Below are positions 11,817-23,839 of a stretch of DNA of 64,000 bases, in pieces (within the stretch, counting starts at the first letter, position 1; each line of letters starts with the position of its first letter). Made by a program: the position numbers and the translations under genes. The stretch comes from Schizochytrium sp. TIO01. Lineage: Eukaryota > Sar > Bigyra > Thraustochytrida > Thraustochytriidae. The notes below the pieces were generated by a model that worked only from the letters and a program-made list of their open reading frames with translations, was not told the origin of the DNA and did no database searches. The stretch is from positions 4,759,048-4,823,047 of the forward strand of contig SMSO01000031.1 in NCBI GenBank assembly GCA_004764695.1, written 5' to 3'.

Positions 11817-13308
11817 GCTATCTGTCTTAGCAGGAGAACCTAGCTATATGGTGCCCTACAGTCAGTCAGTAGGAGGGGTTCTTTCTTTTCTTCTCTCTTC
11901 TCTTTCTCTTTTGTCTTTTCTCTTTCTTATTCCTCTTTATTTTATTTTCTGTTTCTTATTTTATTTTCTTCTTCTCCTCACAACTTTGTTTGCTGATGAA
12001 TGAGTTGCCTCAAATTTTGGCTTTTGCACAGTGAGTGAGTGAATATGTAAGGATATGCTTTGTTTTACTTTAAAGAGATAATGCCGCGATAGATGAACCG
12101 TAATATGCGAGGGTTTCAAGGACGGAGTAGGTAAAGTATTGTGTTATTTATTTAGTGTCAGAACCACGTTAGAAGGAATAGACTCATTTTGCCTGCACTG
12201 CACAAACAGAACAGGCTATGCCGAATTTACTCTTTACGCTCCTCACAATAAATTAGCAAGCAGGTCTGGAAAGCTGCAGGTTACGCTTATGGCATCGCGC
12301 CACTACAGGATGGTTCTTGGGGAATTTGCTCGATATTTAAAGGTCAGCTATCTCTCATGATGTATGGTGATGTACGGAGCTATTTAGAACATGGTTTTCC
12401 CTATTGGAAAGTATTTCTTCTGTTCTTCTCCCACCAAAGCTTACTTACTCTCGGAATTATGACTAGACTGTATATATATGGGAAATAGGAAATAGGAAAA
12501 CCTGAAATAAGTCCTTCGTGTTCTTTTCTTGTTCTCTCTTTCTTTGCATTTCGTTTCAATTCTTTTCAATTTCGTTTTTTCTCTCATTTTTTTTAAATAG
12601 TGTTGACTTTTTTTAATGTCACATAACCAACATTCTTTCTAGCTAAAAATAAATTAATAATAATAATAATAATAATACATTTTCCTTGCTTCCTTCTGTG
12701 ATGAAATGATCTTATACAATAACCATAATAAAAGCAGATACTAGCAGTTAAAAAATTAAAAATTAAATTCTGCGGTAGCTATTACCAAGTAGTAAAATGT
12801 CGGGACTCTTGCAAAGTGTATCCTTGGCACTTTCGTCCCCGAGCCCCACAGTCCGTGTGTATCTATCGGGAATTGGCCGCGAAGAGGAAGATGCCAAATG
12901 GAAATAGGCGAATAGGAAGTTTCTCTCCCCGACATTAAAGCTATCATGCCCACACCTCTGAAGCTACCAGCTCTGGGAGTTCTTCCGTTTTCGTGCAAAA
13001 TGGGAAAGCCAAAGCAGAGTCCACGTGTGGGGCGATTCCCTGGGCGGCGTCCTCCTCGCATATTATCGATCGCGAACAAACCTCCAACGGCATCCACCCA
13101 TCGCTGCCATGCTCCGCTGCCATGCCCTCCGCGTCTTCGCGCGAGAGGCGCCAGAAGATCGGTTTCTCCTCCCGCTATGAACATCCTCAGGCTGGCCACG
13201 TTGGCAGCCACGGCAGAGGGAGAGAGCTATAAGCTAGACATAATAGAGAAGAAACGCATGAAAGCAAAGTGATTGATAAATAAATGCATAGATCAACGGT
13301 GAATGAAG

Positions 13309-13346
13309 GAATGGATGAAGGAATGAATGAATGAATGAATGAATGA
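13309..13346. repeat. (GAAT)n microsatellite
   Basis: GAAT/GGAT units. The same family of tetramer recurs at 31093-31180 and 63120-63160. Confidence 0.9.
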
Positions 13347-13611
13347 GTGAACAAATAAATAATCAATAAATCAATAAAGATTGGGGAAGAATTGGGCAAG
13401 AAGAAGAGGCCGATTCTCTGGCGGCGGCTAATAACAGGAGTAAGGTGGAGGAGGAGCGAAGAAGCAAAAGAAGGAGGCTTGTTGTGGACTTTTGGAGTCT
13501 TCACTCGCGATGGATGTATGGAATGCAAAAGAGTAGCAGGTTTGCGGATTTGGTCGCTGTATTTGGTTTCCAAGGACTGTACTTGTTGAACCATGGATGA
13601 TAGGTTATCAG

Positions 13612-13795
13612 ATGACATCAGATGACATGACATGACATGACATGACTCATGGATTGAAACCATGAAACAATGAAGCAATGAAGCAATGAAATAATGAAAC
13701 ATGGAAACAAGGGAAACAAGGAAACATGGAAACAAGGAAACAGTGAAACAGTGAAACAATGGAACAATGATGGAACAATGGAACAATGAAGTAAG
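13612..13795. repeat. Degenerate minisatellite of ATGA/AACA units
   Basis: ATGAC units at about 13612-13650 lead into roughly 130 bp of 8- to 10-bp units such as atgaagca, atgaaaca, ggaaacaa and gtgaaaca. The open minus-strand frame across it is Phe/Ser/Leu/His-rich and follows the repeat period. Confidence 0.85.
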
Positions 13796-14345
13796 GAGTG
13801 TAGTTACGTACGAGAGCACATTAGAATAGAGCGAAGAGAAACTGGCGAAGCAGAAGAAACATTCTCTGCTACAAATACTGTTTCTGCTTGTAGAAATTGT
13901 TGTTGAAATTGTTTAGCATCGAAATGCTCAGTGCTCAATGATCAATGCTTAAGAAACGAAAATATACCCAAGCGACTAAGGAAGCGATGGGAGAAGTAGC
14001 CTTCGGAAAAGCGAAGTAATGGATGTGGCTGTTTAATTAATAAGTACAGCTGCTGCCGTGGGTTTCCCCTAGAGTTTTTTCCTAAGTAGCTAGACAGGCA
14101 GACAGCATGGCAGGCATCGTACCCAAATAAGCCACCAAGAAGGAGGAATCAGGCAAGCAGATGATAGAGCACCACTTCGCATCGCATCGCTTCGCTTCGC
14201 TTCGCATCGAAATGAAAGACGATGAATCGCTTGATATTTGATCATACGAGCTTTACTATTACTGCCACTTCTTTGCATATCATAAGAGCCAAGAACATAG
14301 TAATTTGCTATCTGTAAGTAATGAATGATATATTATGTAACGAAG

Positions 14346-14372
14346 AATGGAATGGAATGGAATGGAATGGAA
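14346..14372. repeat. (GGAAT)n array
   Basis: About five GGAAT units. The unit is the same as that of some animal satellites, but the array is far too short to imply a relationship. Confidence 0.9.
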
Positions 14373-16786
14373 TATAGTACAAGCGGCGCGAGGAAACCCC
14401 TTTGCTGCCTGCAAAACGTGGCTAGCCGCAGCGAGACAAACACCGCGAGGCTTGCGCGGCAAGAGGCCTAGACGCGGATCAAAGTGCGGAAGAGCCCTGA
14501 CTCCCTGCCCACTCGCGGTGGAGAAGGGCTTCCTGCGCGGCCGTGGATAATAATCGAAGAAAGGAAAGAGAAAAAGAAGATCACCCCATCTAGCGCTCAA
14601 ACGGGCCTTGCGGCCGCCTTGGACAGGCACGGAAAGAGCGCAGACGCACCTGGATAACGTGCCCAGCAGAAGAGGTCTACGGTCTTCACGAGCGTCTTTA
14701 ATCTTGCTCTCGCTGCGCTCTGTAGCGGCAGCAGCTGGCGCTCCTCTTCTCTCGCATTGAGTATCTCCCACGAGTGACTTGCCGCTTCCTCGCCTTCCTG
14801 CCGCTTCAGGACGAACTAAGCGGAGCTCGCTGCATGCCGATCAAAGGCCTCTTCTGGTGGTGAGGCCAGGCGACCTGGCGGGTAGCCTTGTGGACCAAAC
14901 CGAGCAGCGGCAAGGTCCTTGTGAGCTTGAGCCACGTGCTGATCGATATCTCTTCTCTTCTCCTCGATAATTGACCAGATCAAACAAAAGAGAAAGAAAG
15001 AAACAAACAAACAAACAAACAACAAAATAAGAAAGAAAGGGAGTGAAGAAGTGAAGAAAAGGGAATACTTTTAAAAGAAAAGTTTTAAAAAGCGGGGGAA
15101 CTCATCAGTCATCCACTTTACTATTTAAACCTTTCTTACTCACTTACCAACTTACTTTCTTACTTTTTATTTAAGGCGGAAAAAAAGAGAAAGAAAAAAA
15201 AAAAAACATAAAGAAAAGGGGAAATAGTCATTCCTTTTCTCGACTCTGTGTTTGTTTGTTTGTTTTATTCTCCTCTTTTATTCTCTAATACCGAGGTGGC
15301 GACTTGTGATTAATCGATTGATATACATGGATTGATTGACTGATTGATTGATTGATTGTTGACTCACTCATTGACTCGCCCTCTCAATCCGCCTGTAATT
15401 AACATTCAGTCAGGCCTCGGAGGCCGGGAAGCCGAGCGGACAGGTCCTGTGCCGGTAGTAGGCAAAGGAGAGAAGGAGAGGGCACTGTGTCGATCAGTCC
15501 TCTGTTCTACTCAGTGTAGTGTCAGACAAGCTCGGTGCTTTCTGACTGGCCATTCTCTTCCTTCCTTATCCTTCCTTTCTTACTTCTTTCTTTTCTCTCT
15601 CTTTCTCTCTTTCTCTTTCTTTCTTTCTAGTCGAATTCGTTCTTTTCGTTTTCGATTTCGATTTCGATTTCTCGAATTCGTTTGGAAAATAATTCGGATT
15701 CACGCATTGCACTTTCTTTCGTTTCTTTTTCTTCTTCTTTTCTCTTCTTTTTCTCTTCTTCTTCCTTCCCAGGTTGGTTGAAACAAAGCGAGAGAAAGAA
15801 AGGAACTTCGGAGCGAGTTTTTCCAATCATCATCATCCATCACGAAGCGAGGAAGAAGAGGAGGAGGAGGAGGAAATACAAGGCAGGGGCAGGGAGAACA
15901 GGCCAGAGCTGCGCCCGAACCTCCTGTTAGGCCTGCTCAGGGAGGGAGGCAGAGGCAGACCGAAGGCCCGCACCCCTTCTCCCACAACCGACCAGACGGC
16001 CTCGTTGTGTCAGGCTTCTCTTCTTCTCTTCTCTTCTCTTCTTTTTACTTTTCTCTTTCTTTTCTTTCTGTTTTATTTCTATCTCTCTCTCCCTCTCTCT
16101 CTGTGTAAAAAGTTCGACTGCTGTTGGCTTCTGGGGTCGAGTGAAAACATTATATATACATATATACGAACGACCGAAGAGAGAAAGACGCTAAACGAAA
16201 ACTAAAAGACTCGGCACATCCCTCCCAAACAAACAAACAAACAACAAACAAACAAACAAACAAAAAAGGAAAAAAGGAAAAAAGAAAAAAAAAAAAAAAG
16301 GGACGCAACCAACACAGGAGCAGAAACTTTCTCTTTCCTTTCCTTCCTCTCTCCTTGAATAATCGCCTTTTTCTTCTTTTCTAATTTATTTATTTTTAGT
16401 TAAAAACAATAAAAAGAAAGAAAGAGAAAGAAAGAGAAAGAAAGAAAGAGAAAGAAAAAAGTCCTCGCTGAAGGACCAGGACACCTCCCCATCGTCCCCG
16501 CTGCGCTCCCGAGGTGTCTCAACGGCGCAGCAGAACCGCAATTGAGGAGTCGCGGAGACTTTCTCGTTGATAGATAGCGCCACTATAGAGCGAAGCAGAG
16601 CAGAGCACAAGCAGATCGAGATCGGCAACGCAGCGAAGGCGGCGAGCGGGAGGACGTAGCTGCGAGATTGATACCAGGGGGTCGCTTGGTTGCTTACTTG
16701 CTGGCGGCTCAGCAGCCAGCACGGCCGTGTGGACTGGAGGAGAGGAGACGTGAGCGAGTGAGCGAGCGTGGAGGGAGTGCTTACAT

Positions 16787-16822
16787 AATATAATATATAT
16801 TATATATATTATATATATATTC
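16787..16822. repeat. AT-dinucleotide tract
   Basis: A run of ATAT/TATT of about 36 bp inside a purine-rich GC segment. It could be a TATA-like element, but no gene follows within a convincing distance. Confidence 0.7.
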
Positions 16823-17068
16823 GTGTAGAGCGGCCCTTGTTTTTAGTATTTCTTTGTGGAGCGATTGATTGAGCAGACTTAAATTGGTTGCGTTGGGTTG
16901 GCGCAAGAGAAGTGGAGAGGCGGAGGAGGCGGAGACACAGCTGAGCTGGAAGGACCTTGGCCTGGTGGCTTGGGCTGATTCCGTTTCGTTTCCTAGGGTC
17001 GCTTCCTTTGGTGCAGCGTTTTGATTGTTCATACCCTTTCAGTCAAAACCACTCACTCACTCACAGCT

Positions 17069-17106
17069 TTGGCTTTTGCTTTGGCTTTTGCTTTGGCTTT
17101 TGCTTT
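17069..17106. repeat. 12-bp tandem repeat, 3 copies
   Basis: The unit tttggcttttgc is repeated three times. It lies about 600 bp upstream of the first gene of the window. Confidence 0.85.
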
Positions 17107-17714
17107 CGTTCATTTGTTTGTCTGTATTGCGTTCTCTTCTTTCGTTCTCCTTTTGTTTGCCCTCTCTTCTTTTTTAATTTGAAAGAAAACAAAAATTAAA
17201 AAAGTTGTTTGTTTCCAAGGCGCCCTGCGCGTGTAGTAGAACAGCAATCAATAAACTTTGAAGGCGGAGGTCAGGAAGCAGCAGTAGAAGTCGAAGACGC
17301 TCGCAGCTGAGATCGACCGAGGAAGCTGACAGCTGCTGCTAGGGGAAGAGGCCACAAGCGAGGCATCGATAAACCAGCAGGAAGCAAAAAAGGCGCAGGT
17401 TATTTGCACGAAAAGTGGTTTCTTCGTTTAGGGCCGCTGTAGACTCCCAAAGCCCCAGGACTGTCAAAGAAGCAAAATACAGACATTTGCAGAGATTTAG
17501 CACCTGCACATCGTGTGGAAATTGTCAAAAGAGGATAGATACATCGAAACGCTCGCACGAAACGCCTCCGACGCATTGGCGCTCGCGCGGCATCTCGTGA
17601 TTTCATCTAGGAAAACTGTATAATTTGCAGACTGACAAGACGCATCCATATTACCCCACCGCACCATACCTCGTCACATCAGAAGACCTCGAAGGTACAG
17701 CCTTCGTCGAGCTC

Positions 17715-20114
17715 ATGCCCAAAAGGCGACGACAACCTGGGCGACCTCTGCAGCAGGATGGCAAGAATAGTTCGCTCCCTGTCCCTTCACATCAGCAGTC
17801 ACACCTCCCCACTGAACCTGGGCAGGTTAACCTTCATGAAAGAATTGTTAATCAACACCGTCAACACCAAACGCCACCAAGACCTTCAAATACGGCTACT
17901 GCAATAGGAGTGTCATCATTACACCAAAACAACAACATGCCTTCTTCACCACGCGGCCGTTCACCTTCCGGAAATACAAAGTGGTTACATGAGTTTAACA
18001 TTGATTCACTCCTCGATGTTTACGACGACTCTGCTAATGGGCCCTCGACACATACCCAGGATGAAAACGGGACCCCATCAACTAACCCCATGATGATGGA
18101 TTCAGTTGCTCTATCAGGCCATGCGCAGCAAGTTAGGCAAATTTTTCCTTCACAGCAAGCAATACCTCCCCCAACTGGACTTCACGCCCATAGCAGCAAC
18201 AACAATGCTCACGAGAGGAATAGGAATAACAGCAACAACATCAGTAGCAATAGTAACAACAATAGCGGCAGCAGTAACAACAACAACAACAATAATAAAA
18301 GCGGCCTTTTGCGTGTGCCAGCTGTAGCGCCCTCAGGCATATCATCTTCGTCCTCATCCTCCTCACTATCCTCGTCATCACTCAATGCACCAAACACTAG
18401 CGGTGCTAGCAGCAGCAGTAATACAAATAGCACTAGTGACACTGAGGGAAACCGAATACAGCAACAACAACAAGCACAGGTTCAAGATTCAGGCCCAAAA
18501 TATCATCAGGTTAATCAAGTTGTTCGCAGCCACAGCGATGTTTCACAATCGCACATACAACAATCAAGAGGAAACGCTCAGCTAGAACATCGCGAACGCA
18601 CTTCCTCTACATCCTCATCCACATCAGCCAGTGTACATGGAAACAAATCATCAACGTCACCCGCCCCTGACGCTTTTCAAACATCATTAGAAGTATTTCT
18701 TCGATTCGTCAAGGAGCGAGAAGATAACTCTATTGACGCGAGTGGAGTTCTCAGCCCAGGGTGCTTTGATGAATGGGTACGTACACGAAAAAGTATGCTC
18801 AAGGCTCCACAGGAATCTTTCCGACGCACGTTGACAGCTCACGTCACAGGTCTTGATGGTCGTAAACCATTTCCTCCCAAAGTTGAGCAGGCTTTACTTA
18901 TTGAGCTTAGGCAGCAGCGAATCTGGCCTTGCTTTAAAGGAGTCATTGTCAAGGGCCGGAGAAGCAACATTGGCATGCAAGGCTTCCGCACACTTGGATG
19001 GCACGAGCGTCATGAACAAGGCTTCGAGTCCAAGTCCCGTAAAAAGAAATCTAAGAAAAACTCTCGTCGGAGAAACACGGCATCAAGCAGCAGCGTGAGT
19101 AGCAGTAGCAGCAATAGTAGTAGTGATACCTCTAGCAGTAGCGATGAGAGCGACGCCGGGCCAAACTCAAAGCGTCAGCGTAAAGGACGTCGTAAGAAGA
19201 AGAGGAAGCGCCCCAAACAACCTACAGATATCCTGCAGCAAGTCCGGGCGGCAGCTGCAACATCGATGGGGCCTTTTGATGCTTTCTGGCGTAATTCAAT
19301 AGCTAACGCAACAACTTCTTCTAGCGTAGGGGCTTTAAGCGCTCACCAATCAGCATCAGGTTCACAAGGCGCCACTACAAATACAACAGGTGGAAATTCA
19401 TCTTCTTCTGGAACCAACCCCAATGACGCTGTTGTCCCCGAGTTTCAACGCCAAGTTAACACAGTACGCTGGATGGAAAATCGTTCCGTGCTTGAGCTTT
19501 TGCTCCGAATTTTTAACATCCACACGTATGAGTACTCCTCCCATGCAAGGTATCAAGATCCAATGAATCAGTCACTCTCATTGCTTGATAGCAGTGCTAT
19601 ACCAACAACTTTACGTAGTCAGCTTGTCTACAACATTGTACGCTGTATGGCCCCTCACGTTTTCTGTGGTTGTTATGGAGCTATTGTTGGCCTTAACCCA
19701 ATGGCATTACAGCCACCCGTTATTGCAGCTCTGGCTCAATCAAATGATCCTATGACCATTCAGCAAACGAGTTGGTTTGTGGATCCTTCACTTCAACAAT
19801 TTTCCAATGTGCTTCCCATTGGTCATCTAAACATCTGCGGTTTAACGATGGTAATTACAAGTGCTGATACTCAGACTATGCAGCTACTTGGAAACAGTCT
19901 AGTAGGCGTTCATCTTTCACAGCTGATGGACCCTGTAGCCTTTTGGGCAGGTCTCACAAGCTTCACCCTTGTTTTATTCTCCTCTGCGAGTACGGCTTGG
20001 GCTAGACTACCTCTACGTATGAATAGCATGGACATGTATGGAAGATACTACCTTACGAAATGGACATGGAATGAGCACAACATTTCTTTGCTAATTCAAC
20101 CATTTTCCTCCTAA
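17715..20114 (+). CDS. Asn/Ser/Gln-rich putative transcriptional regulator with PAS-like C-terminus
   Basis: The frame encodes 799 residues from the first ATG at 17715. That ATG begins a basic stretch (MPKRRRQPGR) that could be a nuclear localisation signal. Residues ~100-300 are low complexity, with long Asn, Ser and Gln runs. Residues ~319-455 form an ordered block containing LEVFLRF and RQQRIWPCFKG. A Ser-rich and Lys/Arg-rich linker follows (~455-520). Residues ~575-799 form a second ordered block. Its last ~90 residues read as a PAS-like fold, with LLGNSLVG followed by a final strand NISLLIQPF. The frame is open further upstream but has no ATG, and aatttgcag at 17622-17630 looks like a splice acceptor. 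A 5' exon that I cannot locate is therefore possible. I do not recognise a specific family; a regulator role is inferred from composition and the PAS-like segment. Confidence 0.7.
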   Translation: MPKRRRQPGRPLQQDGKNSSLPVPSHQQSHLPTEPGQVNLHERIVNQHRQHQTPPRPSNTATAIGVSSLHQNNNMPSSPRGRSPSGNTKWLHEFNIDSLLDVYDDSANGPSTHTQDENGTPSTNPMMMDSVALSGHAQQVRQIFPSQQAIPPPTGLHAHSSNNNAHERNRNNSNNISSNSNNNSGSSNNNNNNNKSGLLRVPAVAPSGISSSSSSSSLSSSSLNAPNTSGASSSSNTNSTSDTEGNRIQQQQQAQVQDSGPKYHQVNQVVRSHSDVSQSHIQQSRGNAQLEHRERTSSTSSSTSASVHGNKSSTSPAPDAFQTSLEVFLRFVKEREDNSIDASGVLSPGCFDEWVRTRKSMLKAPQESFRRTLTAHVTGLDGRKPFPPKVEQALLIELRQQRIWPCFKGVIVKGRRSNIGMQGFRTLGWHERHEQGFESKSRKKKSKKNSRRRNTASSSSVSSSSSNSSSDTSSSSDESDAGPNSKRQRKGRRKKKRKRPKQPTDILQQVRAAAATSMGPFDAFWRNSIANATTSSSVGALSAHQSASGSQGATTNTTGGNSSSSGTNPNDAVVPEFQRQVNTVRWMENRSVLELLLRIFNIHTYEYSSHARYQDPMNQSLSLLDSSAIPTTLRSQLVYNIVRCMAPHVFCGCYGAIVGLNPMALQPPVIAALAQSNDPMTIQQTSWFVDPSLQQFSNVLPIGHLNICGLTMVITSADTQTMQLLGNSLVGVHLSQLMDPVAFWAGLTSFTLVLFSSASTAWARLPLRMNSMDMYGRYYLTKWTWNEHNISLLIQPFSS

Positions 20115-22808
20115 TCCCAAGGCTTATGTCGCTCGCCTGAGTTTGAATATTGTCTCGTCATAGCTTATTTACGAAAGTTAGCCAACCTGCCCTGCATTTC
20201 CAACGAGTGAGGGGCTGCCATTCTGATCGGAGAACCATTTTAGGCCAAGCTTGCTTTGTTCCCCGATAGTTTGCATGACCCTTTGCCGCGAAGCAATCCT
20301 TAACTACCTTATACACGATCACAAGTGACCATACCTTTTTCTCCTGCTGATCTGCGTCATCCCAGGCATGTTCGGATAATTAAACGCAGCAAAAAGGTAT
20401 TTTAATTCACACAAGCATAGAGCTTCATTGCAAAATGTTGCAAACTGCTCAGTGATACAAACCCCCGACTTTCCACAAAGCAAAGAGCGTACAGCTAGTT
20501 CGCTATAATTCTGATGAAAGCAAGAATCAAAACTAAGCGTGAGCATCAATCTGGTGGATGGGACGTGGTTCACATTACTTACGTTTGCCAACCCCTTCAC
20601 TGATTATGAACGATAATATTTGACCCGCATGATTCTCTAAGTGGACTTGTAATGTAGAACTCATCTCCCGCATACACAATGCATAATCCGAAGAAAATAT
20701 CGCTATACAACGGAACACAACACAGATGTACGAATTGCTGTCAGACTGTGTGGACGCAAGCCTGACTTTTAGAGCTTTCCTACCTTTGCTGCTTCCTTCT
20801 CACGCTCCCGGCATGCCTTTTTGGGCCTTTTTTTATAGAACCAAAACGAGAGCATACGTGTGGTGAATACACACACTCATTCACACAAAAGCGAGATAGA
20901 ATCTCACTATTCAAAACATGTGATACAATACTAAAAGGACATGTGATGCAATCATAGAAAAGTATAGGGCTTAGCTTAGTTCTGCTAAGTCCTTTGTATA
21001 ACAGATGGTTTGCATACAAATGAAAATTGGAGGTGCAGCAAAACGTTCCCCTTCAGCAATAGCTTAATAGCTTACATTCAACGAGGTTGGCGTGCAATAT
21101 ACATTTTTCTGTTTTGATTATGAAAGCCCCGTTAGCTTTAAAACTCCCATTTAGCCCAACTACTATTATATCTTTTCTCTCTATACATCATATATTCTGT
21201 TGCATTGTTATCTGAACAGTATTTTGCTTGAAGCCCCGGAAGAAGGCAAGCAACGTACAACCTGGTGTGCTTGGCATCGTGTTGTCCTGCAAAAGTACAG
21301 TAACTATTTTTTATAGTTCCCTCCCACAATACCATTGCAAGTAAAAAATAAATAAAGCATCTCTCCAATGAACACAAAAAATACGCTTCAGGAAGGCCTT
21401 TACACGAAAGCTATAAGCTTGTATTGGTACCTAGTAAAATATATTCATCAAAATTAGATCACTCTAGCCTTGGTTTTACTACCATCCCTTCAATTTGAGG
21501 AATCTTGATCCTTCAATCAAGCTATCCGGGAAAATAGTTTTATCTAGCTAGAGGTTGCGCAAGGACGCCTTTTAGTAGCAACTGCATACTAGGTCATGTG
21601 GTGTGCTTTATTTTAGTATCATGTCAAACGAATGGAACGAGGTGTCTACCTGCCTCAGAAAATATCGTAGGGACATGAAGAGAAGGTAGCAATTACTGTA
21701 AGGATGCAAGTACGCTTTAACAAAATGCTGATTTGAGCAAATTGTAAACATTGAAGAGTTTGTTGACTTCGCTAGATTGATAATTCATTGGGCTGTACAT
21801 GAAAAAAACATAAGGCACTATAATAGTAATAAGGTGTTCAAACAAGTTTACTCACTCCATCTTAATCTAACATAATTTCTGCAAGGTTTTGCAATTATTA
21901 CTTAAGCATAGGCTTGATGAGAGTCTTCCATTCATAGTTGGGGCATGATAAATTGGAGATTTGGTTTTACCAGAGCGCTGTACTCCAACCAGCACCCCTT
22001 TTTTCTAATGCTGCTCAAGTCAATTCCTGTAAAAGACTTTGTTTATGTCATCTGTTTTCTATTTAATGCTAGTGTAATGTATACTTACTCGATGTGAGAT
22101 AACAATGACGCAAATCTGGTTTCACGTAACAATTGGGTGACAACAAAGATCAAGTAACTCACCTCATGAAATTCGCAGAAGATTAACGACTCATGTATTT
22201 GGCAAGCAAGAGCACATCGACTAACTATTAGAAGCTAGTTCTACTTTCATTGTGCTTTTCTCTTACTTATTAACTATGAATAGAATTATGATGTTTAAAA
22301 GCTCAAGTGTTTCTCTTGCATGCAGAAGCAAGCTTACTTTGCGGCAGACCGGACTCCATCATACTTTTAAAATAACATATATGGCTATATGATAATATTT
22401 TTCTTTAAACGGAGATCACTTTCATAGGGAGCTTAAGATGCGAAAATCGTTAGCCTAGATATTATCACCATGGGGCGCGAAGCTATTCAAGAAAGGAGTG
22501 CAAGAATAAACACAAGTAGACGAAGTTTCAAACAAAATTTTGATGTCATAGATGGTAGGTTTTATATTTCTTTATATTTTTTTTAACTCAAAGGTTTCCA
22601 AAGAAAGTCACAGGGAAGCAATCATCGGTTGCAAACTTTGCTGCTCATAGGTATTCACCTGCTCTGCCTCATCATTTATACGAAAAACCTTATCCTGCAC
22701 AAGCCGGCCTTGACACTAATTACACGGTTCATGCCAGATCGAAGTGGAGTGGAGTAGAGAAACTAAGCGAGAGAGCGAGTGTTAAAAAAAGAGTCCACTT
22801 TATTTTAC
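20115..22808. other. Intergenic region, no gene seen
   Basis: About 2.7 kb between the PAS-like regulator and NIT2. It is moderately AT-rich, with only short open frames that have no recognisable domains. The left part probably contains the 3' UTR of the upstream gene. The right part contains the 3' end of the minus-strand NIT2 transcript. Confidence 0.5.
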
Positions 22809-23699
22809 TTACTTAGCCACAGGGGTGACAGTGTTGTAAATATCAGTGCGCTTCTGCTTGCTGATAGGAATGTTCGTACGGATCTCATCAGGGCGGTCAA
22901 GGTCAATCTCAGCATAGACAATCGCAGCATCATGTTCAGTGGTGGCAAGAACCTCTCCCCAGGGGGAAACCACAGAAGAGTGGCCCCAGGCCTGGTACTT
23001 GGAGTCCGGGTTGCGAGCAGGCGAAGCAGTAGCAACGTAGAGCTGGTTATCAACAGCACGACCGCGCTGAAGGAGTTCCCAATGAGCAGGTCCAGTAGTA
23101 GTGTTAAAGGCACCAGGGTACACGAGAAGCTTGCAGCCCTGCTCGCGAAGAAGCATGGCATACTCAGGGAAGCGGATGTCGTAGCAGATACCAACACCAA
23201 CCTTGCAGTACGGGGTGTCGAAGACGGTGACAGAGTTACCGGCGCTCAGAGTATCGGACTCCTTGAAAGTGATGCCGCCAGGAACATCGATGTCGAAGAG
23301 GTGGACCTTGCGGTGCTTGGCAAGGAGCTCACCCTCAGGGCTGACAACGAGGCAGGTGTTGTATACCTTGCCTTCAGAGTCCTTCTCGGGGAAGGATCCG
23401 CCCACAAGGTAGACACCGGACTCCTTAGCCACCTCGATCAGCATCGCGGTGGAGGGGTGAATCTCGGCATCAAGATCCTTGGCAGAAGAAGGGATTTCCT
23501 CGGCGTATTTGGGGAACATATCGGTGGCATAGGGGCTGTTGAAGCACTCCGGGAGGGACACAAGCTTGGCGCCGTTGCTGGCAGCCTCTTGGACGGCCTT
23601 GCGAGCGGACGCGAGGTTGGCGGCCTTGTCAGTGCCCACGAGCACTTGGCACATGGCAAGCTTGAGCATCTTCTTGCCGGTCTCAGCAGCCACAGACAT
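22809..23699 (-). CDS. NIT2: Omega-amidase NIT2-like (nitrilase superfamily)
   Basis: A single exon encodes 296 residues, close to the usual NIT2 length. The nitrilase catalytic residues are all present: Glu51 ([10 protein letters not shown]), Lys131 ([11 protein letters not shown]) and Cys172 ([12 protein letters not shown]). The C-terminal part retains the family signatures [16 protein letters not shown] and SPWGEVLA. Omega-amidases hydrolyse alpha-ketoglutaramate and alpha-ketosuccinamate to the keto acid and ammonia, completing the glutamine and asparagine transaminase pathway. The protein starts [10 protein letters not shown] with no clear targeting peptide, so a cytosolic location is likely. 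A TATA-like ATATATATAT tract lies about 130 nt upstream of the ATG. Codon use is strongly C/G-ending, suggesting high expression. Assignment to NIT2 rather than NIT1 rests on the [16 protein letters not shown] segment. Confidence 0.95.
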   Translation of the reverse strand: MSVAAETGKKMLKLAMCQVLVGTDKAANLASARKAVQEAASNGAKLVSLPECFNSPYATDMFPKYAEEIPSSAKDLDAEIHPSTAMLIEVAKESGVYLVGGSFPEKDSEGKVYNTCLVVSPEGELLAKHRKVHLFDIDVPGGITFKESDTLSAGNSVTVFDTPYCKVGVGICYDIRFPEYAMLLREQGCKLLVYPGAFNTTTGPAHWELLQRGRAVDNQLYVATASPARNPDSKYQAWGHSSVVSPWGEVLATTEHDAAIVYAEIDLDRPDEIRTNIPISKQKRTDIYNTVTPVAK

Positions 23700-23824
23700 G
23701 TTGAATGTAAGAAAAGCGAAACGCTAACAAAGGACGAAGAGCGAAGTCAGTGGAGCAGCTCGGTGAGCTATTGCAATTCCGATTTGCTACTTGCTTCCGA
23801 CGGATTGATCAAGAATAGACGGGC

Positions 23825-23839
23825 ATATATATATATATT
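23825..23839 (-). promoter_or_regulatory. Candidate TATA element of NIT2
   Basis: A 15-bp alternating AT tract lies about 126-140 nt upstream of the NIT2 start codon. It would be a suitable TATA box if the 5' UTR is about 100 nt. No transcript data support it; a chance AT microsatellite is the alternative. Confidence 0.3.

Larger units (their letters stand above)
7397..17630. other. Microsatellite-rich gene-poor region
   Basis: About 10 kb contains very many simple repeats separated by short unique GC-rich segments (for example 7400-7900, 12940-13220, 14390-14900 and 15880-16010). Open frames in those segments overlap on both strands, show no domains, and often read into repeats as peptides such as poly(FIYSFIHL), poly-Gln-Thr-Asn-Lys or poly-Ser/Phe. 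I found no credible gene, tRNA or rRNA. Homopurine/homopyrimidine tracts at about 15580-15780, 16010-16100 and 16400-16460 are prominent. Confidence 0.6.

Noticed and set aside
12756-13211. 151-codon minus-strand frame in a GC-rich patch
   Set aside because: It overlaps two other open frames on the plus strand and has no domain or biased codon use; GC-rich DNA has few stops.
14346-14372. GGAAT array as a centromeric satellite
   Set aside because: Only about five units are present; identity of a five-base unit with an animal satellite is not informative.
14280-14771. 163-codon minus-strand frame
   Set aside because: It overlaps plus-strand frames, contains a GGAAT array and has no recognisable domain.
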